NCBI RefSeq assembly: GCF_003977605.1
Contig: NZ_RYYU01000001.1
Coordinates: 62,001 to 126,000 of the forward strand
Length of the DNA: 64,000 nucleotides
Direction of reading: 5' to 3'
Source: Prevotella koreensis
Lineage (GTDB): Bacteria > Bacteroidota > Bacteroidia > Bacteroidales > Bacteroidaceae
The position numbers and the translations under genes are program-made. Under the pieces are notes generated by a model. The model did no database searches and was not told the origin of the DNA. It saw only the letters and a program-made list of their open reading frames with translations. Within the stretch, counting starts at the first letter, position 1; the number at the start of each line of letters is the position of its first letter. Shown here piece after piece: positions 1 to 8,586 of this stretch.

Positions 1-462
1 ATTCTCAATGGTTATTTTGCCGATGCTTCGCGAATGTTCATTATCGGAGAGACAACTCCTGAGAAAGAACAACTGGTGCGTGTGGCAAAGGAATGTCTTG
101 AGATAGGAATGGAGGCGGCAAAGCCATACTGTTTTGTGGGAGACATTGGAAATGCAATACAGAAGCATGCCAAGAAATATAACTATGGCATCGTGCGTGA
201 CCTTTGTGGTCATGGTGTGGGCAACGCTTTCCATGAAGAACCTGATGTGATGCACTATGGACGAAAAGGTACGGGCATGTTGCTTGTGCCGGGCATGGTG
301 TTTACTATCGAACCTATGGTGAATATGGGAACATGGCGAGTGTTCACTGATGCCGAAGACCCGTATGGATGGGAGGTTATTTCGGAAGACGAGATGCCGA
401 GTGCACAATGGGAACACACTTTCCTCATGACAGAGGAGGGGGTGGAAATACTTACTTATTGA
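1..462 (+). CDS. map: Methionine aminopeptidase, type I (5'-truncated by window edge)
   Basis: Removes the initiator methionine from new proteins in the cytoplasm as a two-metal hydrolase. The frame is open from base 1, so only the C-terminal part (about 153 residues) is present. The motif GHGVGNAFHEEPDV carries a metal-ligand histidine, and TIEPMV carries a metal-ligand glutamate; both are typical of the pita-bread fold. The tail EHTFLMTEEGVEILT is also typical of the family. The first ATG inside the window (base 34) is internal to the domain and is not the real start. The gene ends 7 bp before tsaD on the same strand, so the two are probably co-transcribed. Family assignment is firm; the N-terminus cannot be seen. 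Confidence 0.95.
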   Translation: MLNGYFADASRMFIIGETTPEKEQLVRVAKECLEIGMEAAKPYCFVGDIGNAIQKHAKKYNYGIVRDLCGHGVGNAFHEEPDVMHYGRKGTGMLLVPGMVFTIEPMVNMGTWRVFTDAEDPYGWEVISEDEMPSAQWEHTFLMTEEGVEILTY

Positions 463-469
463 AATCAAT

Positions 470-1495
470 ATGAACGATATATATATATTAGGTATAGAAA
501 GCAGTTGTGACGACACCTCTGCTGCGGTTCTTCGCAACGGAGTGTTGTTGAGCAATGTTACCGCATCGCAGGATGTTCATAAGGCATACGGAGGTGTGGT
601 GCCCGAACTGGCATCGCGTGCGCATCAACAGAATGTGGTTCCGGTTGTCGATCAAGCACTGAAACGTGCAAATATAGAGAAAGAGCAACTGTCGGCTATT
701 GCATTCACACGCGGACCGGGACTTATGGGGTCTCTGCTCGTTGGTGTGAGTTTTGCTAAAGGATTGGCACGTTCACTTGAGATTCCTTTGCTCGATGTGA
801 ATCATTTGCAGGGACATGTCATGGCGCATTTTATTAAAGAAAGCGATGATGACAACACTGCTCCGCCACTGCCGTTTTTATGTCTGTTAGTAAGCGGGGG
901 TAACTCGCAGATAGTTAAGGTGAATGCTTATAATGATATGCAGGTGCTCGGACAGACGATAGACGATGCCGCAGGCGAGGCTATAGACAAATGTTCTAAG
1001 GTCATGGGACTTGGTTATCCTGGTGGCCCGATAATAGATAGGTTGGCGCGTCAAGGCAATCCGGAAGCATATAAGTTCAGCGAGCCGAATATTCCGGGAC
1101 TTGACTATAGTTTCAGTGGACTGAAAACTTCGTTCTTATACAACCTTCGGGATTGGGTAAAAGAAGATCCGGATTTCGTGGAGCATCACAAGGAAGATCT
1201 TGCAGCATCACTTGAGCATACCATTGTCAATATATTGATGAAGAAGTTGCGACTTGCAGTGAAGCAGACAGGGATAAAGCATGTGGCATTGGCCGGAGGA
1301 GTGAGTGCCAATAACGGCTTGCGAAATGCTTTCCACGACAATGCCGAGCGTTATGGTTGGACTATATATATACCGAAATTCAGTTATACCACAGACAATG
1401 CCGCGATGATAGGTATCACGGGATATTGCAAATATCTTGACCGTGATTTCTGTAGCATAGACAAACCGGCATTCTCTAAAGTGACATTCAAATAA
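470..1495 (+). CDS. tsaD: tRNA N6-adenosine threonylcarbamoyltransferase TsaD
   Basis: Transfers the threonylcarbamoyl group to A37 of ANN-decoding tRNAs (t6A synthesis), working with TsaB, TsaC and TsaE in the cytoplasm. The protein has 341 residues, normal for the family. Visible motifs are the N-terminal GIESSCDDTS, the metal-binding histidines in NHLQGHVMAH, the nucleotide-binding LLVSGGNSQI, GYPGGPIID and the C-terminal ALAGGVSANNGLR (ASKHA fold). It starts at an ATG 7 bp after map and is followed 13 bp later by the CinA-domain gene, which suggests one operon. The partner genes tsaB, tsaC and tsaE are not in this window. Confidence 0.97.
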   Translation: MNDIYILGIESSCDDTSAAVLRNGVLLSNVTASQDVHKAYGGVVPELASRAHQQNVVPVVDQALKRANIEKEQLSAIAFTRGPGLMGSLLVGVSFAKGLARSLEIPLLDVNHLQGHVMAHFIKESDDDNTAPPLPFLCLLVSGGNSQIVKVNAYNDMQVLGQTIDDAAGEAIDKCSKVMGLGYPGGPIIDRLARQGNPEAYKFSEPNIPGLDYSFSGLKTSFLYNLRDWVKEDPDFVEHHKEDLAASLEHTIVNILMKKLRLAVKQTGIKHVALAGGVSANNGLRNAFHDNAERYGWTIYIPKFSYTTDNAAMIGITGYCKYLDRDFCSIDKPAFSKVTFK

Positions 1496-1508
1496 AATAA
1501 ATACCATT

Positions 1509-2000
1509 ATGGAATTAGAAAGCAGAATACTTAGCAGGGAAATTCATCAACTGTTATACGAAAAAGACAACACTATTGGAACGGCAGAGAGTTGTACCGG
1601 AGGGCGCATTGCCGAGGCTATAATTGCTGCTCCGGGTTCGTCACACTATTTTAAGGGTAGCATCGTTTCATATTCAGACGAGATAAAAGAGAGACTTCTA
1701 AACATTGACCACGATTTGATTGATGAAAAAAATGCCGTAAGTGTCGAGGTGGCAACGGCAATGGTAGAAGGTGCCTGCGATGCTCTCAACGTTGATTATG
1801 CCATTGCGGCCACCGGTTTTGCGGGTCCGGGGGGTGGTACTCCGGAGATTCCCGTAGGCACAATATTTGTCGCATGCGGTAAAAAGGGCGATGTGATGAC
1901 ACTGAAAATAACAGAAGATGAGGGGCGCGACCTCAATATCTCTAATGCCACCAATCAGGCTCTGCAACTTTTTCTGAAATATCTTGCCGACAAGGGTTGA
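1509..2000 (+). CDS. CinA C-terminal domain protein (PncC-type nicotinamide-nucleotide amidohydrolase)
   Basis: 163-residue stand-alone CinA C-terminal domain. Proteins of this type (PncC/YgaD) deamidate NMN to nicotinate mononucleotide in pyridine-nucleotide recycling. Diagnostic stretches are AESCTGGRIAEAI near residue 25, the catalytic-pocket segment GSIVSYSDEIKERLL, and ATGFAGPGGGTPEIPVGTI around residue 105. The N-terminal molybdopterin-binding-like domain of full CinA is absent; this short form is common. It is the last gene before a strong terminator at 2041, so it closes the map-tsaD operon. The family is clear; the enzymatic activity is inferred from the family. Confidence 0.9.
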   Translation: MELESRILSREIHQLLYEKDNTIGTAESCTGGRIAEAIIAAPGSSHYFKGSIVSYSDEIKERLLNIDHDLIDEKNAVSVEVATAMVEGACDALNVDYAIAATGFAGPGGGTPEIPVGTIFVACGKKGDVMTLKITEDEGRDLNISNATNQALQLFLKYLADKG

Positions 2001-2040
2001 AGCAATCGTAAACGATAGAGCCGTGAAATAACCATCTTTT

Positions 2041-2085
2041 TCCCACGCTTCATCTGTTATCATGAAGCGTGGGATAATTGTTTTT
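2041..2085 (+). terminator. Rho-independent terminator after the map-tsaD-cinA operon
   Basis: Perfect 13-bp inverted repeat, TCCCACGCTTCAT at 2041-2053 and its complement at 2062-2074, with an 8-nt loop and a T-rich tail to 2085. Confidence 0.85.
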
Positions 2086-2328
2086 ACCCCACATTTTTTT
2101 GTTTGCTATTTGACAAAGCGTTTAGCAATGATTTTTTTAGCAATCGAACAGCAGGTTTCACATTCCGTGAGGAGTTTTTATGCCTATATGCCGTATTTCT
2201 GTTTTAACCCATTTTTTAACATTCAGAACTGTTTTTTACTTTTTTATTTTTTCAACATCAATACATTGATAGCAAAATGCCGTTAAAGCAAAGTTGTTAT
2301 TGTTAAAAGAGAACAAAAGATACGACAA
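2086..2328. other. AT-rich intergenic stretch, no gene recognised
   Basis: About 240 bp between the cinA terminator and the htrA promoter. A 74-codon open frame (2062-2286) starts inside the terminator hairpin, is rich in Phe, Tyr and Leu and has no recognisable motif. I see nothing supportable here. Confidence 0.5.
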
Positions 2329-2363
2329 TTTGTCACGTGACACATTTTTTGCATTTATATTTG
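2329..2363 (+). promoter_or_regulatory. Promoter of the HtrA protease gene with an embedded 12-bp palindrome
   Basis: The -7 element TATATTTG lies at 2356-2363. A TTTG at 2329-2332 could be the -33 element, but the spacing is 23 nt, longer than the usual 19-21. The perfect palindrome TGTCACGTGACA occupies 2331-2342 inside the spacer and overlaps the -33 box, where an operator would be expected. No second copy was noticed in the window. Confidence 0.55.
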
Positions 2364-2400
2364 CAACAGCGATAAAAAAGAATTTTAAAAATATTATAAA

Positions 2401-3882
2401 ATGACAATGACAATGAAAAGGTTCAAAAACATTCTTCTCTATTCAGCAGTAGTTGTGTCCCTTGCATTTTCAGCCGGGGCATTCATTAGAGTCAATGCCG
2501 CTTCTTCGGCAGCAACGTTACCACCTGTTCCGGGACAGCCTGTGGATTTGACATACGCAGCAGATAAGGCTCTCCCTGCGGTGGTACACATCAAGTATGT
2601 TCAGAACAGCAAGGTGAGAGAGGTTGAGGTTGATTCTAATCCGTTTGAAGATTTTTTCAATCCGTTCGGCTTTTTTGGCAATCCCGGTGGTCAAGGTGGC
2701 AAGCAACGTCGTCAGGTACAGACACCGAAGCGCGAGGCATCAGGTTCGGGAGTCATTATATCTTCTGACGGATATATCGTTACCAACAATCACGTGGTGA
2801 ACGGTGCGGACGAACTTACCGTAACGCTTAACGACAACCGTGAGTTCTCGGCACGTATAATCGGTACCGATGAACTTTCAGACCTCGCCCTTATAAAGAT
2901 TGATGGAAAGAATCTGCCGACACTGCCAATAGGCGATTCCGATAAAATAAAGGTAGGAGAGTGGGTACTTGCAGTGGGTAATCCTTTCAATCTCACATCA
3001 ACCGTGACAGCCGGTATCGTCAGTGCAAAGGCGAGAAGTCTCGGTGCTAACGGTGTTGAGAGTTTCATTCAGACGGATGCCGCAATCAATTCAGGAAATT
3101 CGGGCGGTGCTCTTGTCAATACAAGTGGCGAACTCGTGGGTATCAATGCCATGCTGTATTCACAAACAGGAAATTACAGCGGATATGGTTTTGCCATTCC
3201 AACTACGATAATGAATAAGGTGGTTGAAGACCTTAAAACTTACGGTACTGTTCAACGTGCGGTAATAGGTATAACGGGTTCTGACGTGCATAACTACATA
3301 GATGAGCAGAAACGCAAGGACAACGAAGTGGATCTTGGCACCAACGATGGTATATATGTAGCCGGCGTTCAAGACGGAAGTGCGGGCGAAGATGCCGGAC
3401 TTCAGACCGGTGATGTCATAATAGCCATTGATGGAAAGAAGGTTACGAAGATGGCCGAACTGCAAGAGTTCCTTGCCAACAAACGTCCGGGCGACAATGT
3501 GAAGATTACTTACCTGCGTAAGAAGAGCAAGAAAACAACCGATGTTATGCTGAAGAATTCTCAAGGCAACACCAAGATAATGAAAGAGGCCGACATGGAT
3601 GTTCTCGGTGCCACCTTCCGCGAGGTGAACGACCAGGAAAAGAGAGAACTTGAGATTTCATACGGTTTGAAGGTTGTCAACATTACCGGCGGTGTTATGA
3701 AAGGCCGCATCAATAAAGGCTTTATCATTCTCAACGTGAACAAGAAGCCGATGAAGAGCGTCAGCGACCTGCAAAAAGAAGTAAAGGCTGCATCGAAGAG
3801 CGATGAACCGGTATTACAGATAAAGGGAATACAACCATCGGGTAGGATTGACTATATCGCAGTGCCGTTGAACAATGAGTAA
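2401..3882 (+). CDS. Periplasmic Do/HtrA (DegP/DegQ-type) serine protease
   Basis: 493-residue protease-chaperone of the cell envelope. An N-terminal hydrophobic segment ending near SAGAFIRVNA acts as signal peptide or anchor. The trypsin-like domain follows, with His in TNNHVVNGADEL (about residue 131), Asp in LSDLALIKID (about 161) and the catalytic Ser in INSGNSGGAL (about 239). A clear PDZ domain (GIYVAGVQDGSAGEDAGLQTGDVI) is followed by a divergent second one near the C-terminus. A Gly/Phe/Pro-rich loop (FFNPFGFFGNPGG) near residue 90 resembles the regulatory LA loop of Do proteases. It is monocistronic, with its own promoter and terminator. The start could be any of three closely spaced ATGs at 2401, 2407 or 2413. 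Confidence 0.95.
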   Translation: MTMTMKRFKNILLYSAVVVSLAFSAGAFIRVNAASSAATLPPVPGQPVDLTYAADKALPAVVHIKYVQNSKVREVEVDSNPFEDFFNPFGFFGNPGGQGGKQRRQVQTPKREASGSGVIISSDGYIVTNNHVVNGADELTVTLNDNREFSARIIGTDELSDLALIKIDGKNLPTLPIGDSDKIKVGEWVLAVGNPFNLTSTVTAGIVSAKARSLGANGVESFIQTDAAINSGNSGGALVNTSGELVGINAMLYSQTGNYSGYGFAIPTTIMNKVVEDLKTYGTVQRAVIGITGSDVHNYIDEQKRKDNEVDLGTNDGIYVAGVQDGSAGEDAGLQTGDVIIAIDGKKVTKMAELQEFLANKRPGDNVKITYLRKKSKKTTDVMLKNSQGNTKIMKEADMDVLGATFREVNDQEKRELEISYGLKVVNITGGVMKGRINKGFIILNVNKKPMKSVSDLQKEVKAASKSDEPVLQIKGIQPSGRIDYIAVPLNNE

Positions 3883-3901
3883 AACATTTCCGATAACAAA
3901 C

Positions 3902-3944
3902 AAAATGGCTGCGCATCTCGAACAGAGGCGCAGCCATTTTTCGT
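3902..3944 (+). terminator. Terminator of the HtrA protease gene
   Basis: Perfect 13-bp stem, AAAATGGCTGCGC at 3902-3914 paired with 3928-3940, followed by T residues. The A-rich 5' arm would let it work in both directions. Confidence 0.85.
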
Positions 3945-4023
3945 TTTATCGTTCATGAAAGAATGTGCCAGCATTGCCGAACCGGAATTGTTTGCTTAAT
4001 GTTTTGCAAATATACATGATTTT

Positions 4024-4055
4024 TTTGCGAGATAGGAATATTTGAACTATATTTG
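4024..4055 (+). promoter_or_regulatory. Promoter of ansA
   Basis: TTTG at 4024-4027, 20-nt spacer, TATATTTG at 4048-4055: an exact match to the Bacteroidetes primary-sigma consensus, about 40 nt before the ansA start. Confidence 0.85.
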
Positions 4056-4098
4056 CAGAAAATATTTACTTAAATCCAGATAAACCTTGTAATATACT

Positions 4099-5124
4099 AT
4101 GAACAAAGTACTTATCATCTATACCGGCGGTACGATAGGCATGGACTGCAATGCAAAGACCGGTGCATTGGAACCATTGCGCTTCGACAGACTATCAAAC
4201 AAGATGCCGGAGTTGGGACAGATTCCGACAGCCATAGAGGTTTATCAGTTTGCGCCGCCAATCGACTCTTCTGACATGTCGCCATTGCAGTGGTCGCAGT
4301 TGGTTCGCGTCATATCTGATAATTACGATGAATATGATGGTTTCGTGGTTCTGCACGGCACGGACACAATGGCATTCACCGCCTCCGCATTGTCGTTTAT
4401 GCTCGAAAACTTGACAAAACCAGTAGTGCTTACGGGCAGTCAGGTGCCAATCGGACAGTTGCGCACAGACGGCAAGGAAAATCTTATCACGAGTATAGAG
4501 ATTGCTTCCGCTAAGCATGCCGATGGCTCACCCATGGTTCCGGAAGTATGTATCTATTTCAGTGGTAGGTTGCTTCGAGGCAACCGTTCCACTAAGGTAA
4601 ATGCAGATGGGTTCAATGCTTTCGACTCGTTCAATTATCCACACCTTGCCGATGCCGGCATAAACATAGTCTATCATGAGGAATATATACGTAAGCCCGA
4701 TTACACCAAGCCTATGATTCCTCATTTCGATCTCGACCCTAACGTTGTTATATTCACTCTCTTCCCCGGTATTCAAGACAATATAGTGCAACATGCGCTT
4801 GACGTTCCGGAATTGAGAGCCATAGTAATGAGATCTTATGGCAGTGGCAATGCACCGCAACGTCCGTGTCTGATGAATATGCTCCGTGATGCCGCAAGCC
4901 GTGGAGTGAACATTGTCAACATCAGTCAGTGCGCAGAAGGAACGGTTGAGATGGGACGTTATGACACTGGTTATCAACTGAAGAACGCCCGCGTAATATC
5001 CGGATATGACAGCACCGTTGAAAGTGCCGTTGCAAAACTGATGTTTCTTCTGGGACAATATCGTGACCCGGAGATTGTAAGAGAAAAGATGGAACAAAAC
5101 CTCAGAGGGGAGATTTCTTTGTAG
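4099..5124 (+). CDS. ansA: Type I (cytoplasmic) L-asparaginase
   Basis: Hydrolyses asparagine to aspartate and ammonia. The 341-residue length and absence of a signal peptide fit the type I cytoplasmic form rather than the periplasmic type II enzyme. The two catalytic threonine motifs are visible: YTGGTIGM near residue 9 and VLHGTDTMAFTASAL near residue 88. The family segment VVLTGSQVPIGQLRTDG is also present. It is monocistronic, with a consensus promoter 40 nt upstream and a strong bidirectional terminator shared with the convergent TonB receptor gene. Confidence 0.95.
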   Translation: MNKVLIIYTGGTIGMDCNAKTGALEPLRFDRLSNKMPELGQIPTAIEVYQFAPPIDSSDMSPLQWSQLVRVISDNYDEYDGFVVLHGTDTMAFTASALSFMLENLTKPVVLTGSQVPIGQLRTDGKENLITSIEIASAKHADGSPMVPEVCIYFSGRLLRGNRSTKVNADGFNAFDSFNYPHLADAGINIVYHEEYIRKPDYTKPMIPHFDLDPNVVIFTLFPGIQDNIVQHALDVPELRAIVMRSYGSGNAPQRPCLMNMLRDAASRGVNIVNISQCAEGTVEMGRYDTGYQLKNARVISGYDSTVESAVAKLMFLLGQYRDPEIVREKMEQNLRGEISL

Positions 5125-5169
5125 AATCTTGTAGAAAAGTTTCTCTACATCCCACATAATAATAATGAG

Positions 5170-5236
5170 TAATCCCAAGGATAGCGAATGACATACTCAA
5201 GTGTTGTCATATCCTATCCTTGGGATTAGTTGTTTT
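5170..5236. terminator. Bidirectional terminator between ansA and the TonB-dependent receptor gene
   Basis: Perfect 15-bp inverted repeat, TAATCCCAAGGATAG at 5170-5184 with its complement at 5214-5228, plus inner arms ATGACA/TGTCAT. A T-run follows on the plus strand. It lies between two convergent genes. Confidence 0.85.
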
Positions 5237-5249
5237 TTTGCTTTTCGGA

Positions 5250-7310
5250 TTATATCTTCACTGTCACTCCCGCTGTTACCCAAAGTCCGGGTTGTGGTAT
5301 ATTGCCAAAGTCAACATAATCTTTCTTGTCCATTAGATTGTTCACCTCAGCATATATTGTGTACTGCGGTTTGTTCCAAGACAAGCGAGCATCAAGCAAT
5401 GAGTATGGATTATATTTCTGACTTTTGCCGTTACGGTCGGTGTATGAGCCGTTGCGCTTCTGGTGACGGTAGTTAAGTCCCAAGTCAAGACTTGCCACGA
5501 GGTGCATCTGTAGTGTCGCAACAAATTTATGACGCAGATACTCCTGTTTGCTCTCGGTGATGATATTCTCCACCTCGCACTTGTTCTGGTCTATATAGTT
5601 GTAAGCAACCTGCAGGCTTTTCAGCATGTTCTGTTTCGGTAGCAGTTCTTTCAGGTCAAAGCGTATATTGCTTTCCACGCCTATGGTATTTACCTTTGTG
5701 AAGTTTACACTTCGCCATGCTCGTTTCTCACCGGTGTCATCAGCAATCCAGTCTATCATATTCTTATAGCGATTGTGATAAACACTCACGCTTCCATAGA
5801 TGCCGCGTGCTGTGTATTTCATGCCACCCTCAATGGCACTCAGTTCTTCCGGATTGAGCAAAGGGTTTGGTATGTGTTCACCAACGTTATAATACATTTC
5901 CGTGAACGATGGCGTGCGGAGCGATGTATTCCATGAGGCGAACAACTTGAAATGCTCTCCCAATCTGTAACTTGCATCTATTCCGGGATAGAAACCGAAA
6001 TGTCGCTTGTTCCACGTGTTCTTAAGCAGTACGAAACCTGCAGACAATGTGAAATCTTTCAGCAACACGTTATGTTCGAGATGAAAACTGATGTCCGAGC
6101 GGTTCAGTCCGTGAGTATAGTCGCGGTCGGTATTGCTGATATGCTTGGGGTTTGCAAGCGGTTCGCCAAGATTTCCACTCACTATGTCTTCGTTGCGGTA
6201 TGCTGCTCCGAAAGCCGTTCTACCAATGGAGGAGTCGAAATAAAAATTCAGTCTGGCACCGAACACATTAGTTAGGTGATAGTTATACGGCACCGGCTTT
6301 GTAGTGCCTCTGAAATACTCGAATCTGTCGAACGTGCGATTCCAATAAACCGCAGGCTTTATGTGCATCCACAACCGCTTGCTCTCTCCTTGCAGTGCCA
6401 CGAATGTCTTTGAGACATGTTCAAACTGCGTGTCGCTGCCTATTCCGTAGAACGTGTTAGAACCGAAGTCCTTGATGCTCATTCCGCCATGCCAGTTTAT
6501 TCCTATGTTGCGGTCGTCGAAACTGCCTTGATAGAAAGCCTTTCCACCCTTGAAGTCAGCGTTTAATGCTCCCGATTTTGCACGACTGAATCCGTCGCTC
6601 CGCTTATAGTTACCGCTAATTTGGTTGTTGAATTTTCCTGTTCTTGCGTTGGCTCTTCCTCCGATGGTGAAATATCCGAAACTTCCACCCTCCGTGTTAA
6701 GGTCGATACTGCTCTTATCTGCCAATTTCGTCACAATGTTTATTGCTCCAACGAGGCTTGATGTTCCGAACAGTCGGCTTGCAGGTCCTTCGATAATTTC
6801 TATCCTTTCAATTTCGCTAAGGTCAACCGGATATTCCACCGAGTTATGTCCTGTGTGCGGGTCGGTAATGTCGATGCCATTCAGCAGCACAGCCACCTGC
6901 TCTTGTGTGCCGCCTCTGATGCCGATGTCGGTCTGTGCTCCCAACGCTCCTCGCTGTCTCACATCCACTGCTACGGCATATTTCAGCAAGTCATTAACAC
7001 TTTGTACCGGCGCCGCTTGAATTTCCTTGCGTGTCAGTACAGTAACCATTCTCGCCGCTTTTCCTGATGAAAGCGGTGCGAGCGAGCCATTCACTTCCAC
7101 TTCTTCGAGTGTCACTTCCTTCTCATCGATGATAGGATCGATGTCAGATTGGCGCGTACTGATTCCGTCGGCCTTGGCATACGTCAGTGTGGCTATGCTC
7201 AATGTGCCCACTATGACTTCCTTGCCGAGGCAGGAGAACAGCGCGTAACCTTTGTTCAGAAAGTGCCTGAACGTGATAGTCTCGCGTTTGTTAAAACGAT
7301 TTTTGTACAT
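5250..7310 (-). CDS. TonB-dependent outer-membrane receptor (BtuB-like)
   Basis: 686-residue outer-membrane transporter that imports a ligand using TonB energy. After an N-terminal export segment comes a short region ending in the TonB-box-like EVTLEEVEVNG. The plug domain follows, with QSVNDLLKYAVAVDVRQRG, TDIGIRGGTQEQVAVLLNGI and IERIEIIEGPASRLFG. The rest is a beta-barrel ending in an aromatic-rich C-terminal strand (LWVTAGVTVKI). The plug resembles BtuB-type receptors, but the substrate cannot be read from the sequence, and the leader has no cobalamin riboswitch. No SusD, btuC, btuD or btuF neighbour is present. It appears monocistronic from a consensus promoter at 7354-7384. Confidence 0.9.
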   Translation of the reverse strand: MYKNRFNKRETITFRHFLNKGYALFSCLGKEVIVGTLSIATLTYAKADGISTRQSDIDPIIDEKEVTLEEVEVNGSLAPLSSGKAARMVTVLTRKEIQAAPVQSVNDLLKYAVAVDVRQRGALGAQTDIGIRGGTQEQVAVLLNGIDITDPHTGHNSVEYPVDLSEIERIEIIEGPASRLFGTSSLVGAINIVTKLADKSSIDLNTEGGSFGYFTIGGRANARTGKFNNQISGNYKRSDGFSRAKSGALNADFKGGKAFYQGSFDDRNIGINWHGGMSIKDFGSNTFYGIGSDTQFEHVSKTFVALQGESKRLWMHIKPAVYWNRTFDRFEYFRGTTKPVPYNYHLTNVFGARLNFYFDSSIGRTAFGAAYRNEDIVSGNLGEPLANPKHISNTDRDYTHGLNRSDISFHLEHNVLLKDFTLSAGFVLLKNTWNKRHFGFYPGIDASYRLGEHFKLFASWNTSLRTPSFTEMYYNVGEHIPNPLLNPEELSAIEGGMKYTARGIYGSVSVYHNRYKNMIDWIADDTGEKRAWRSVNFTKVNTIGVESNIRFDLKELLPKQNMLKSLQVAYNYIDQNKCEVENIITESKQEYLRHKFVATLQMHLVASLDLGLNYRHQKRNGSYTDRNGKSQKYNPYSLLDARLSWNKPQYTIYAEVNNLMDKKDYVDFGNIPQPGLWVTAGVTVKI

Positions 7311-7353
7311 TATAAATTATTGTTTTCAAGCATCGCAACATGCAATGCGGCCG

Positions 7354-7384
7354 CAAAGTTAGCAAATTAATCCATTATGACAAA
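7354..7384 (-). promoter_or_regulatory. Promoter of the TonB-dependent receptor gene
   Basis: On the minus strand TTTG (complement of 7381-7384), a 19-nt spacer and TAACTTTG (complement of 7354-7361). A leader of roughly 35-40 nt follows before the ATG at 7310. Confidence 0.85.
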
Positions 7385-7536
7385 GATAGTGGAATGATTT
7401 TATTGCTTTTATTTGTTTTCCACTCACCTTCATGTTCCACCTTTTTGTTTTCATATCAGTTTCTTATGAAAACAGAATATTTCTTATTTTTATAACATTC
7501 CCGAAATGTTAAAAATAGAACTTTTCTATCAAAATA

Positions 7537-7568
7537 TTTGCAATTGTAAATATTTTCTTTTATATTTG
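7537..7568 (+). promoter_or_regulatory. Consensus promoter with no gene immediately downstream
   Basis: TTTG at 7537-7540, exactly 20 nt, then TATATTTG at 7561-7568. A hairpin with a T-run follows within 80 nt, so this promoter probably drives a short RNA or the attenuated leader of rpsP. Confidence 0.75.
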
Positions 7569-7574
7569 CCACAT

Positions 7575-7643
7575 CTTTATTTGCGATTTCGGAATTATCG
7601 AAATCATTTTTGGGTTGGTGCGTCCTGTATCAACCCTTTTTTT
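7575..7643 (+). ncRNA. Candidate small RNA or terminated leader upstream of rpsP
   Basis: Predicted from signals only. Transcription from the 7537-7568 promoter would begin near 7575. Two hairpins follow: GATTTCG (7585-7591) with CGAAATC (7599-7605), and GGGTTG (7612-7617) with CAACCC (7631-7636). The second runs directly into seven T residues at 7637-7643, a Rho-independent terminator. The product would be about 65-70 nt with no credible ORF. It could be a free sRNA or an attenuator for rpsP, whose start is 240 nt further on. I do not recognise a known RNA family. Confidence 0.5.
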
Positions 7644-7810
7644 GTTTCGTCTGAAAGTATAGTCAGGGCTCGTAATTGAATGTCTAATATCGCTTATCTT
7701 CTTTGTTTTGTGAGTGTTAAGCCAATTAATTGTAGATTTTGACTTGATAAAAAAAGTTAATTGTTTTGTGTTATACCATATTAAATGAAAGATATATCGA
7801 CAGAAAGTAG

Positions 7811-7818
7811 TAACTTTG
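7811..7818 (+). promoter_or_regulatory. Probable -7 element for rpsP
   Basis: TAACTTTG at 7811-7818, about 64 nt before the rpsP ATG; no good -33 TTTG lies at the right distance. The 5' leader can form a small hairpin, GCCGCTA/TAGTGGC, near 7819-7842. Between 7644 and 7810 I see nothing else. Confidence 0.5.
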
Positions 7819-7881
7819 CAGCCGCTACTACGTGATAGTGGCATAAAATTCAAACCTAATAAAACATTAAACAACAACAAA

Positions 7882-8421
7882 ATGGCAACAAAAATCAGAT
7901 TGCAGCGCGGCGGTCGTAAAGGCTATGCTTTCTATCGTATCGTTATCGCTGACTCAAGAGCACCACGTGATGGTAGATTTACTGAAAAGATTGGTACCTA
8001 CAATCCTAACACCAATCCGGCCACGGTGGATTTGAATTTCGAACGCGCTCTCTACTGGGTAGAGACCGGAGCACAACCAACAGATACCGTTCGCAACATC
8101 CTTAAGGCTGAGGGCGTGTATATGATGAAGCACTTGCGCGGAGGCGTTAAGAAAGGTGCATTCGATGAGGCTGCTGCTCAGACAAAGTTCGACGCATGGA
8201 AGAATGCAAAGGAGAAGGGTTTTGAGGCTATTCGTGAGAGCGAAGCAAATGCCAAGAAAGAGGCTAAGGCCAAGGAACTCGATGCCGAAAAGAAAATCAA
8301 CGAGGCAATAGCAAAGAAGGTGGCTGACAAGAAGGCCGCTGAGGCTGCTGCCAAGGCTGAAGCAGAGGCTACTGCAAATGCAGAAGAGGCTGCTGCTGAA
8401 GAAACACCGGCAGAGGCTTAA
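7882..8421 (+). CDS. rpsP: Small ribosomal subunit protein bS16
   Basis: Structural protein of the 30S subunit. The core is [20 protein letters not shown] followed by [20 protein letters not shown]. The product has 179 residues, about twice the E. coli length. The extra C-terminal half is a charged Ala/Lys/Glu-rich extension ([15 protein letters not shown] and similar), likely a long helix, as is usual in Bacteroidetes bS16. The ATG at 7882 matches the conserved N-terminus; a longer frame from 7816 adds only non-conserved residues. The usual rimM-trmD-rplS neighbours are absent, so the gene stands alone. Confidence 0.97.
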   Translation: MATKIRLQRGGRKGYAFYRIVIADSRAPRDGRFTEKIGTYNPNTNPATVDLNFERALYWVETGAQPTDTVRNILKAEGVYMMKHLRGGVKKGAFDEAAAQTKFDAWKNAKEKGFEAIRESEANAKKEAKAKELDAEKKINEAIAKKVADKKAAEAAAKAEAEATANAEEAAAEETPAEA

Positions 8422-8444
8422 TTTCCCTTTCCGTTCAGTACAAT

Positions 8445-8490
8445 AAAAGAAGCGGAGTATCTCCATGTGGGAATACTCCGCTTCTTTTTA
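8445..8490 (+). terminator. Terminator of rpsP
   Basis: Perfect 16-bp stem, 8445-8460 (core GAAGCGGAGTAT) paired with 8473-8488, with T residues closing the 3' arm. Confidence 0.85.
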
Positions 8491-8531
8491 TGCCCGTTAA
8501 GAAATGATTTTCCGGAACACAGAAAAATATA

Positions 8532-8580
8532 AACGATGAGTGTTGAATGTATGATATTATACCATTCAACACTCATCGTT
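8532..8580 (-). terminator. Terminator of rho
   Basis: Perfect 18-bp inverted repeat, 8532-8549 with 8563-8580 (core GATGAGTGTTGAATG), seven bases past the rho stop. On the minus strand it is followed by a T-rich tract. Confidence 0.8.
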
Positions 8581-8586
8581 GGTATA

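Noticed and set aside
2062..2286. 74-codon open frame after the cinA terminator
   Set aside because: It begins inside a terminator hairpin, is rich in Phe, Tyr, Leu and Ile in an AT-rich stretch, and has no promoter or motif.
7311..7384. Cobalamin riboswitch before the BtuB-like receptor gene
   Set aside because: The leader from the consensus promoter is only about 35-40 nt, and no B12-box sequence is present on either strand nearby.
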